Source: JAFAHD01 sp035654355
GTDB lineage: Bacteria > Vulcanimicrobiota > Vulcanimicrobiia > Eremiobacterales > Eremiobacteraceae
Length of the DNA stretch: 12,389 nt
Reading direction: 5' to 3'
NCBI GenBank assembly: GCA_035654355.1
Contig: DASRXC010000098.1
Coordinates: 1-12,389, forward strand
The notes below the pieces were generated by a model. That model saw nothing but the letters and a program-made list of their open reading frames with translations, made no database searches and was not told the DNA's origin. A program made the position numbers and the translations under genes. Position 1 is the first letter of the stretch. Every line of letters begins with the position of its first letter. Below are positions 6,630 through 12,389 of the stretch, piece after piece.

Positions 6630-8987
6630 CTATTGGCGTGCCATCGCGATCCTTAGCCGGTCCTCGGCGCTGATGAAGCGATCCGAGTCGGCGCTTCCGG
6701 CGTCCAGCTGAACCCCTAGCACTTTGCCGTTGAACGCACTGTCCTCAATAGTGTACTCGCTGCTAACCGCGGTGCCGGTGTCTTTCCCGACATCGCACGT
6801 CTCGTCTGCCGAGAACAACATCGGAACGGTCATCTCGACCCGCCCCTCGCCGACCTTGCTGCCGTCGACGAACAGCGTTGCCACGCCCCCTTTGCCGAGG
6901 CCACCGCCGTCGTATGCAAACTCCATGCGCACTTGGTGGCTGCCGGCCGGCAGCGCGCTCTGGGCGCGGATGATGAACGACTTCCAACCGAAACAATTGT
7001 AGCAATATGTGAGTTTGCCGTCCTTCGCGTACAGGCTCCATCCCCCGAAGCGACCGCCCTGATGGACGATGACGCCCTGCGCGCCCTGGTCAGGGACGAT
7101 CACCTGGGCCGTGACCGAATACGACTTGTTCTTGAGATTGAGGACCGCGTTCTCTTGCAGGCGCCCCATGGTGCCGAACAAGATTTGCGAATTGCTCTTG
7201 ATGAGCGTCGGCCGCCCGGCAAGATCCGAATTCCCGCGCTCAACGCGGCGGTCGTCGAGCGGAAGCACGTTATACTTCGTCGCTTCGATCAGGAACATGC
7301 GCTGCAGCTCGTGTAGTTTCTCCGGATTCTCTTTTGCGATGTTGCGCGCTTGCGTCCAGTCGTCTGGACCGTAAAGCTCCCAGATGTCATCGTCGAGGGC
7401 CGGCAGGTCGGCTTGCATCACCCAGGGCGTGCTGTGGCGCGTGACCGCTGTCCAGCCTTTATGGTAGATGCCGCGGTTGACGAACATCTCGAAGTACTGC
7501 GTGTCATGTCGGTCCGGCGCCTTGGGGTCGTCGAACGAGTCCTTCATCGAAAACCCGTGCAGCGGCATTTGCTGGATGCCGTTCACGAAGGCCGGATGCG
7601 GCAATCCGGCGGCTTCGAGCACTGTCGCTGCGACGTCGATCATGTGATGGAAGTGGGAGCGGATCTCGCCTTTCGCACGGATGCCTTTGGGCCAATGCAC
7701 GATCGTGCCGTTGCGGGTTCCACCCCAGTGCGAGGCGACTTGCTTGGTCCATTGGTATGGAGTGTCCAACGCATGTGCCCAACCGACCGCATAGTGATTG
7801 TACGCGTTTGGGCTGCCGAACTCGCTCACGCGTTCGGTGAGGAACTCGGGCGTTTCTACTCCGGTGACGCCGTTGAGCGTGAACATCTCATTGAACGTGC
7901 CGTTGATCGTGCCCTCAGCGGATGCGCCGTTGTCGCCGACGATGTAGAAGATCAGCGTGTTGTCGAGCTGCTCAAGTTTGTCGATCGCCTCGATGAGGCG
8001 GCCGACGTTGTAGTCGGTGTGTTCGAGAAAGCCTGCATAGACTTCCATTTCGCGGGCGAGCACCGGCCGCAGTTTCGGATCCATGTCGTCCCATGCTGGG
8101 ATTTCCGCCGGTCTACTGGTGAGCACCGCATCTTTGGGAATGACGCCGAGCTGTTTTTGACGCGCGAAGATCGCCTCGCGCATCTTATCCCAGCCTTGGT
8201 CGAACTTGCCCTTGTACTTGTCGGCCCATTCCCTGGGGACTTGGTGTGGCGCGTGCGTCGCCCCCGGTGCGAAGTAGACGAAGAAAGGCTTGTCGGGCGC
8301 TAGCACCCGCTGTTGTCCGATCCATTCGATTGCGCGGTCGGTCATGTCTACGGTGAAGTGATACGTCGGACTCGGGTCGTGCTCGACGGGCACCGTGTCC
8401 TGATAAATCGCCGGCGCCCACTGATTGGTCTCGCCGCCGATGAAGCCGTAGAAATGCTCGAAGCCGCTGCCGGTAGGCCACTGATTGAACGGCCCCACCG
8501 GGCTCGTCTCCCAGACCGGCACTTCATGGCATTTGCCGAACTGCGCAGTGCTATAACCATTGAGCTTGAGCGTTTCCGGCAGAGGCGCGGCCGCCTTTGG
8601 ACGGATTGAGCTGTAGCCGGGCGCCGACGTGGCCATTTCCGTGATCGCACCCATGCCGACCGCGTGGTGATTGCGTCCTGTCAGCAGTGCTTGGCGGCTT
8701 GGTGAACATAACGCGGTCGTGTGAAAGCGGTTGTAGCGCAGGCCGCCATTGGCCAAACGGTCGGCGGTCGGCGTGTTGATCACGCCGCCGAACGGGCTGG
8801 ATGCGGCAAACCCCGCATCGTCGACGAGCACGATGAGCACGTTCGGCGCGCCCTGCGGTGGACGCACCTGCTCGATCGGCGGATACTTCGTATCGGGATC
8901 CTTCGCGTCATACGTCGTGACGCCGACATACTGCGGGTCGGGAATAGGTAGCACTTCGCGCTGCAATTCGCGTGCAGAATCAGGCAT
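6630..8987 (-). CDS. arylsulfatase, long mycobacterial-type (sulfatase S1 family)
   Basis: 785 residues. Sulfatase hydrolyses sulfate esters using formylglycine. The site is C94 in CSPSRQALLTGR (C-x-P-S-R), which must be oxidised by a formylglycine-generating enzyme not encoded here. Metal ligands D56 and D57 (VLVDDAGF) and D349/N350 (VGDNG) are visible, with likely sulfate-binding R98, K149, H151 and H242/H245. Residues about 610-780 form a C-terminal beta-sandwich-like domain (QGGRFGGWSLYAKDG, FVDGSKVGEGRV). This length and architecture match the approximately 790-residue arylsulfatases of mycobacteria. There is no signal peptide, so the enzyme appears cytoplasmic and would act on imported sulfate esters. 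AGGGAG at 8999-9004, 11 bases upstream, supports the ATG at 8987. It is the first gene of the unit continuing into the tube protein and DUF202 genes. Confidence 0.95.
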   Translation of the reverse strand: MPDSARELQREVLPIPDPQYVGVTTYDAKDPDTKYPPIEQVRPPQGAPNVLIVLVDDAGFAASSPFGGVINTPTADRLANGGLRYNRFHTTALCSPSRQALLTGRNHHAVGMGAITEMATSAPGYSSIRPKAAAPLPETLKLNGYSTAQFGKCHEVPVWETSPVGPFNQWPTGSGFEHFYGFIGGETNQWAPAIYQDTVPVEHDPSPTYHFTVDMTDRAIEWIGQQRVLAPDKPFFVYFAPGATHAPHQVPREWADKYKGKFDQGWDKMREAIFARQKQLGVIPKDAVLTSRPAEIPAWDDMDPKLRPVLAREMEVYAGFLEHTDYNVGRLIEAIDKLEQLDNTLIFYIVGDNGASAEGTINGTFNEMFTLNGVTGVETPEFLTERVSEFGSPNAYNHYAVGWAHALDTPYQWTKQVASHWGGTRNGTIVHWPKGIRAKGEIRSHFHHMIDVAATVLEAAGLPHPAFVNGIQQMPLHGFSMKDSFDDPKAPDRHDTQYFEMFVNRGIYHKGWTAVTRHSTPWVMQADLPALDDDIWELYGPDDWTQARNIAKENPEKLHELQRMFLIEATKYNVLPLDDRRVERGNSDLAGRPTLIKSNSQILFGTMGRLQENAVLNLKNKSYSVTAQVIVPDQGAQGVIVHQGGRFGGWSLYAKDGKLTYCYNCFGWKSFIIRAQSALPAGSHQVRMEFAYDGGGLGKGGVATLFVDGSKVGEGRVEMTVPMLFSADETCDVGKDTGTAVSSEYTIEDSAFNGKVLGVQLDAGSADSDRFISAEDRLRIAMARQ

Positions 8988-9036
8988 CGGTTGTGAGTCT
9001 CCCTAAAGGCGGAGAGAAGGGACTGCGGTTCGCACG

Positions 9037-9048
9037 GGCGCCGGCGCC
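9037..9048. promoter_or_regulatory. 12-bp GC palindrome between divergent genes
   Basis: GGCGCCGGCGCC is self-complementary and lies in the 109-base divergent region between the sulfatase and the DUF1622 gene. It could be an operator. It is also the sort of GC-only palindrome that arises by chance in GC-rich DNA, and no T-tract follows, so it is not a terminator. No convincing promoter hexamers were found in this region. Confidence 0.2.
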
Positions 9049-9096
9049 GGCCCTGCCTCGCAGGCTCATGCTTCGTATTACGCTAACGCTTTTGTC

Positions 9097-9456
9097 GTGC
9101 AAGACGTCATTTTGACGTGGACGTTGCGCGTCGCCGATCTGACGGACGCAGTCGCGACGATCATTATTGCGGCCGCCGCAATCGAGGCGGCGATCCGCTC
9201 TGCGGTCGCATTCTTACGTTTCCGGCAGCCGCATCGAGGAATTCAGGACATCCGCTGGCGTTTCGGCCGGTGGCTTTCGCTCGCGCTTGATTTCTTGATC
9301 GCAAGCGATATCTTACGCACGGGCGTTGCGCCGACGTGGACTGAGATCGGCCAGCTGGCAGCCATTGTGGCGATCCGCATCGTGATCACGATCTCGCTTA
9401 CACGCGAGACGCGGGAGATTGCAAGCGTCGACGTCACTGAATCGCAGCCGTCATGA
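9097..9456 (+). CDS. DUF1622 family membrane protein
   Basis: 119 residues. The conserved core is RFGRWLSLALDFLIASDILRT (55-75), followed by GVAPTWTEIGQLAAIVAIRIVITISLTRE (76-104), which is the signature of DUF1622 (PF07784). Three membrane helices are predicted, near 10-34, 57-73 and 86-102. The family has no assigned function. The start is uncertain: GTG 9097 opens the frame, but no Shine-Dalgarno sequence precedes it and no nearby in-frame ATG exists. The stop lies 16 bases before the likely start of the next membrane-protein gene, so the two are probably an operon. Confidence 0.83.
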   Translation: MQDVILTWTLRVADLTDAVATIIIAAAAIEAAIRSAVAFLRFRQPHRGIQDIRWRFGRWLSLALDFLIASDILRTGVAPTWTEIGQLAAIVAIRIVITISLTRETREIASVDVTESQPS

Positions 9457-9472
9457 GCGCCACCACACGTCC

Positions 9473-10144
9473 GTGACGGCTCAAGTGCAAGAAACCGTTC
9501 GGAGTAACGAGCGTTTCGAATCCGTCGAATCGCGCTGGCCTCCGGTTATTGCGTTGCTACTCATACTGGGACTCGACGCCCTACTACCGGGCCGGTTCAG
9601 GGTTGCCCCGTCATGGGTGCCATATGTTGTGGTGTTTGGAACGATCGCGTCGATGCTCGGATTTATGGCGTTTCGCACGCAGCTGTGGCGGAATATCGAG
9701 CGGGTGGTCATTGGGGGCTTTGTGCTCGTCACCGGCGCGCTGATGCTGCTCAGCCTTTCTCAGTTGATCAGCTCGATAATAGGGCGCGCTGGGGAGATCT
9801 CCGGGTTGACGCTGCTTGCGTCTGCGATCGCGATCTGGGTCAGCAACATCGCGCTGTTCGCGTTTATCTATTGGGCGTTTGACGGGCGCGGGCCGGAGGC
9901 GCGCGCGGCCGGAGCATCCTCTGAGTGGTACTTCCCGCAGCAGCAGATTCCGGAGCGATTCAGCGATTGGCGGCCATTGTTCTTCGACTATCTCTATTTG
10001 GCGTATGAGACCTCGACCGCTTTTAGTTCGACAGACGACGGGCCGCTTACGCGCCAAGCGAAATTTCTGATGATGAGCCAAAGCGCGATCTCCCTCATCA
10101 CGCTCGTCATCGTCGCCGCGCGCGCGATCAACGTTCTAAAGTAG
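9473..10144 (+). CDS. five- or six-helix membrane protein, DUF1345-like
   Basis: 223 residues if started at GTG 9473; the open frame reaches back to a TTG at 9419, which would overlap the DUF1622 gene by 38 bases. Predicted helices are near residues 24-38, 49-66, 76-103, 111-136, 170-186 and 200-221. The C-terminal part, FFDYLYLAYETSTAFSSTD (170-188) then PLTRQAKFLMMSQSAISLI, resembles the end of DUF1345 proteins, where a Phe/Ser/Thr-rich segment precedes a final helix. The match is from memory of the pattern, so the family name is tentative. No function is established. It converges on the thioredoxin-like gene with 15 bases between. Confidence 0.75.
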   Translation: MTAQVQETVRSNERFESVESRWPPVIALLLILGLDALLPGRFRVAPSWVPYVVVFGTIASMLGFMAFRTQLWRNIERVVIGGFVLVTGALMLLSLSQLISSIIGRAGEISGLTLLASAIAIWVSNIALFAFIYWAFDGRGPEARAAGASSEWYFPQQQIPERFSDWRPLFFDYLYLAYETSTAFSSTDDGPLTRQAKFLMMSQSAISLITLVIVAARAINVLK

Positions 10145-10159
10145 CGGACGAAGATCCGG

Positions 10160-10669
10160 TCAGCTTTTTTCGGCGACCAGCCGCTTGATAGTGTCGTCGA
10201 CCACTGCGTCCTGCGAATCGCCGACAACGGTCTTACGCAAGACGCCTCGACGGTCGAAGATCATCTGCGTCGGCCATGCGCTGACGCCGTACGCGTTCCA
10301 GATCGCAAAATCGTTGTCGATGGCGACGGGCCATACGACACCCTGTTCGCCGATTGACTCGATCAATGCATGCCGCTCGTGCTCGAATGATGTTTCCGGG
10401 CTGTGTACGCTGAGAATCACCAGCTCACTGTGTGGTAGCTGCTTGTACAGCGCCCGCAGATTCGGCTCGACGTTCTTGCAGTTGTAGCACTCGAACGTGT
10501 AAAAATCGAGCAGCACGACCTTGCCGCGCACGTCGGCCGCAGTCGGCCGGCCATTGAGCCAATCTCGAGCGGCTAGCAGCGGGCTTAGCGTCACGCCAGA
10601 ACTCACATCCGCGCGCGCTGCGCATCCGAACAACGCGCATGCGACGACAACTGCCGCAAATGCTTTCAT
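10160..10669 (-). CDS. TlpA/DipZ-like thioredoxin-fold lipoprotein
   Basis: 169 residues. The signal peptide ends L-F-G-C16, a probable lipobox (an alternative signal peptidase I site follows ARA at 18-20). The thioredoxin fold starts near residue 36 (DWLNGRPTAADVRGK). The redox motif C61-Y-N-C64 lies in LDFYTFECYNCKNVEPNL, with the cis-proline P133 in YGVSAWPTQ. The SVHSPETSFEHE (88-99) and VAIDNDFAIWNAYG (115-128) stretches match the TlpA-type domain found at the end of DipZ proteins. The likely role is reduction or oxidation of protein or cytochrome thiols outside the cytoplasm. AGGGAG at 10677-10682, seven bases upstream, supports the ATG. It lies 83 bases after comEA on the same strand; a functional tie to competence (disulfide bonds in pilus or ComE proteins) is possible but not shown. 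Confidence 0.9.
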   Translation of the reverse strand: MKAFAAVVVACALFGCAARADVSSGVTLSPLLAARDWLNGRPTAADVRGKVVLLDFYTFECYNCKNVEPNLRALYKQLPHSELVILSVHSPETSFEHERHALIESIGEQGVVWPVAIDNDFAIWNAYGVSAWPTQMIFDRRGVLRKTVVGDSQDAVVDDTIKRLVAEKS

Positions 10670-10752
10670 CTATTGTCTCCCTTTGACGCTAATACGTCGA
10701 GTCGCCAAGAACGGATGTGCCCGTGTAGACGCGCGACGAAGTGCGTAGATGA

Positions 10753-11430
10753 CTAGAGCTTGATGAAAGGCGCGAGGCGGTCGAACTTTGAGGGGCCAAT
10801 GCCTGGGACGTTTTGCAAGTCGTCGACGGTCTGGAACGGCCCGTTCTGTTGGCGGTAGTCGACGATGCGCTGCGCAAGACTCGGGCCGACGCCGGGCAGC
10901 CGCACGAGCTCTTCAGCGCTCGCCGTGTTGACTTCCAGCGTTTCGCCTTCAGCCAATTTGTGCGCGCCATGCGATCCGTGCGAATGAGTGCGCCGGTGGT
11001 GGACGGTCATCGAGCTGTCTGACGGAGACGCCTGGTCAATCGCAAGCGTTTGACCCTTATGCGGAACCGTGACTTTCATCGCGTCAGCGAGTGGCGCGGC
11101 CAGATTGATCTGATCGAGGTCGGCATCAGGTAGCGGACCACCGGCTTGTTTAAGGGCGTCGATGACGCGCGAGCCCGGCGCGAACGAGTACACGCCCGGT
11201 GAGCGCACCGCTCCGCACACGTAGACGGCAACGGTGCTTGGCGTGGGCGATTGGTCGATCGCAAGCGCAGGTTCGCTGGAGCTCATGAGCTTGGGCGGTA
11301 CCGTCGCGTCTGCAATGGACGTACGCTGCGATCCACCGGGTCTCGGAATCATCAGTCCGATGAGTAATACCACAGCGCCAGCGGCAACCGCAAGCCAACG
11401 CTTGTCGAGCGAGGCAAACATGACCGCCAC
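10753..11430 (-). CDS. comEA: ComEA-type competence DNA receptor with SLBB and helix-hairpin-helix domains
   Basis: 225 residues from GTG 11430; ATG 11421, three codons in, is equally possible (a GAGG at 11434-11437 is three or twelve bases from them). One membrane anchor is at 11-28. An SLBB domain follows at about 66-124 (VAVYVCGAVRSPGVYSFAPGS). The C-terminus carries two helix-hairpin-helix motifs: VRLPGVGPSLAQRIV (176-190) and LQNVPGIGPSKFDRL (205-219), preceded by LEVNTASAEEL. This is the layout of ComEA, which binds incoming double-stranded DNA at the cell surface during natural transformation. A His-rich linker (144-157, six His) joins the two domains. comEC, usually next to comEA, is not in the window. 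Confidence 0.93.
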   Translation of the reverse strand: MAVMFASLDKRWLAVAAGAVVLLIGLMIPRPGGSQRTSIADATVPPKLMSSSEPALAIDQSPTPSTVAVYVCGAVRSPGVYSFAPGSRVIDALKQAGGPLPDADLDQINLAAPLADAMKVTVPHKGQTLAIDQASPSDSSMTVHHRRTHSHGSHGAHKLAEGETLEVNTASAEELVRLPGVGPSLAQRIVDYRQQNGPFQTVDDLQNVPGIGPSKFDRLAPFIKL

Positions 11431-11459
11431 ATCCCTCAGGAAAGCGCAGGCGTCAAGGG

Positions 11460-11469
11460 CACTCGAGTG
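11460..11469. promoter_or_regulatory. 10-bp palindrome in the comEA divergent region
   Basis: CACTCGAGTG is self-complementary and lies 30 bases upstream of comEA and 44 bases upstream of the small membrane protein start. It is a possible operator for either, but its short length means chance occurrence is quite possible. The 82-base region shows no convincing promoter hexamers. Confidence 0.2.
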
Positions 11470-11501
11470 ATAGGTGGGTTACGGCAAAGACCCTGACAAC
11501 T

Positions 11502-11506
11502 GGAGG
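11502..11506 (+). promoter_or_regulatory. ribosome-binding site fixing the small membrane protein start
   Basis: GGAGG lies six bases before ATG 11513. This makes ATG 11513 the start, rather than the GTG at 11474 that also opens the frame. It is the best-matching Shine-Dalgarno sequence in the window. Confidence 0.8.
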
Positions 11507-11512
11507 TACTGC

Positions 11513-11770
11513 ATGCCGTACGCCACGTTTGGTATAATCGATGCTCCGATCATCGCGTTGATCGTGCTACCTTTCCTGATCATCTGTGGGTTCTTGCTGT
11601 GGCGCTATGCAAGCAAGGCCGGCTTCCCCGGATGGTTGGGGTTGCTCTTCCTCATTCCGTATGTCAACATCGCCCTGTTCATCGTTGGCGCATTCGTTGA
11701 GTGGCCTGCCGAGCGCGCGCTCAAAGAGCTCGGACGGGAGTCTTCCTCGCGAACACCCCCGTCTGTGTAA
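11513..11770 (+). CDS. small two-helix membrane protein, unknown function
   Basis: 85 residues. Two membrane helices are predicted, at about 9-28 and 37-60. Between them is the turn RYASKAGFPGWLGLLFLIP, and after the second helix comes FVEWP. This K-A-G-x-P-G-W pattern followed by IPYVN and a xEWP end occurs in many small bacterial membrane proteins and in N-terminal helices of larger ones, with no defined activity. The charged tail (63-85) should face the cytoplasm. The gene has a strong ribosome-binding site and stands alone: divergent from comEA and convergent with the acetyltransferase, nine bases away. Confidence 0.75.
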   Translation: MPYATFGIIDAPIIALIVLPFLIICGFLLWRYASKAGFPGWLGLLFLIPYVNIALFIVGAFVEWPAERALKELGRESSSRTPPSV

Positions 11771-11779
11771 GCGTCGGCG

Positions 11780-12325
11780 TCATAGCGCTCGTCGCATGCG
11801 GATAAAAACGCTGTCGCGCTCGCCGAATCGAGCCCGCCAGCGCCGCACTTCAGTGAAACCACATGCCTGCCAGAAGCGATGCGCCTTCACGTTTTGTTCC
11901 ACGACGTTGAGCTGCAGTTCGCGCGCGCCACTCGCGCGTGCGGTGTCGGCCAAAGCCTCGACAACGTCGCGGCCCAAGCCGTGCACGCGCTCTTCGGGTG
12001 AAAAGAGCAGCAATCCGATGTACCACGCGCTCGGGTCGGGATAATTCCGAAAGGCGTCGAGAACACCGCTCAAATGAAGGCTCGCGTCCGTCGACTGATT
12101 CGTCGACATGATCCCGAGCAGGATCTTGTCGCCCGGCTCGGTGCCGTCTTCGGGGCCCGCCATAAAGACCGCGTTGGCGTCCGCGGGGGTTGGCATTCGC
12201 CCAAGCACCAGCTCGGAGTAGTCCGCGCTTGCTTCGAGCAGGCGCCAGAGTGCAGGTCCATGCTCGGGCATCAATGGGAATGTGCGAAAACGCTCGCCGC
12301 GCAACTCCAACGCGGGTTCGCTCAT
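11780..12325 (-). CDS. GNAT family N-acetyltransferase
   Basis: 181 residues from ATG 12325, with GGAAG five bases upstream. The open frame reaches back to a TTG at 12364, but the ATG is favoured. The acetyl-CoA binding motif is ERVHGLGRDVVEALADTA (R-x-x-G-x-G type), near 116-133. NVVEQNVKAHRFWQACGF follows as motif B, placing the C-terminal strands where expected for the fold. The N-terminal half (FRTFPLMPEHGPALWRLLEA) is the usual variable substrate part. The substrate is not predictable from sequence; small amines, antibiotics and N-terminal residues are all used by relatives. Confidence 0.88.
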   Translation of the reverse strand: MSEPALELRGERFRTFPLMPEHGPALWRLLEASADYSELVLGRMPTPADANAVFMAGPEDGTEPGDKILLGIMSTNQSTDASLHLSGVLDAFRNYPDPSAWYIGLLLFSPEERVHGLGRDVVEALADTARASGARELQLNVVEQNVKAHRFWQACGFTEVRRWRARFGERDSVFIRMRRAL

Positions 12326-12357
12326 GACGGCTTCCGAGGGCTTGCTGCGTTGCTCAT
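12322..12357 (-). other. possible 11-codon leader ORF before the acetyltransferase
   Basis: ATG 12357 opens a frame encoding MSNAASPRKPS. Its TGA stop overlaps the acetyltransferase ATG as ATGA, the arrangement seen in translationally coupled pairs. No Shine-Dalgarno sequence precedes it, so it may be chance or a vestige of an upstream start. Confidence 0.25.
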
Positions 12358-12389
12358 GGTACAATACTCGTACATCATATGAAGACAGG

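Noticed and set aside
10145..10170. CGGA-TCCG hairpin plus a T-run as terminator after the DUF1345-like gene
   Set aside because: The stem is only four pairs, and the T-run is separated from it and lies within the coding end of the thioredoxin-like gene.
11532..11537. Perfect TATAAT hexamer on the plus strand
   Set aside because: It lies inside the small membrane protein gene, downstream of its well-supported start, with no -35 at the right distance.
12360..12381. TACAAT followed by an ATG at 12379 as the start of another plus-strand gene
   Set aside because: Only 11 bases of any such gene are in the window, there is no -35 hexamer at normal spacing and no ribosome-binding site, so it cannot be supported.

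Overview
The window is a dense, moderately GC-rich bacterial segment. It holds 13 protein-coding genes, no RNA genes, no CRISPR array and no insertion sequence, and no gene-free stretch longer than about 175 bases. Many starts are GTG and Shine-Dalgarno sequences are often weak. The content (S53 peptidase lipoproteins with Pro-Thr linkers, a long mycobacterial-type arylsulfatase, a DUF1622 protein, a ComEA) fits an environmental non-model bacterium. I lean towards a lineage such as Eremiobacterota/Vulcanimicrobiota or another soil candidate phylum, but that placement is a guess.

Layout. (1) 1-2920, minus strand: two tandem S53 (sedolisin-like) serine-carboxyl peptidase lipoproteins. The downstream copy is cut by the left window edge. 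They are paralogues that differ mainly in their linkers: about 80 residues of Pro-Thr repeat in one, about 10 in the other. (2) 2921-3095: a divergent control region with a perfect 16-bp CRP-type palindrome and a second, 13-bp palindrome. (3) 3096-5730, plus strand: three overlapping genes, namely a polytopic membrane protein of unknown family, a b561-type cytochrome b, and an exported sulfite-oxidase-family molybdoenzyme. Together they look like a membrane-linked oxidoreductase that passes electrons between the quinone pool and a substrate outside the cytoplasm. (4) 8987-5765, minus strand: a likely operon of arylsulfatase, a T4 gp19-like tail-tube protein with no other injection-system parts nearby, and a small DUF202 membrane protein. 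(5) 9097-10144, plus strand: DUF1622 and DUF1345-like membrane proteins. (6) 11430-10160, minus strand: ComEA (DNA uptake) followed by a TlpA/DipZ-like thioredoxin-fold lipoprotein. (7) 11513-11770, plus strand: a small two-helix membrane protein. (8) 12325-11780, minus strand: a GNAT acetyltransferase.

The most interesting parts are the CRP-type site between the peptidase pair and the redox operon, the orphan tube protein in an arylsulfatase operon, and the uncharacterised 10-helix protein that begins the cytochrome/molybdoenzyme operon. I did not find a clear-cut new defence or mobile system.
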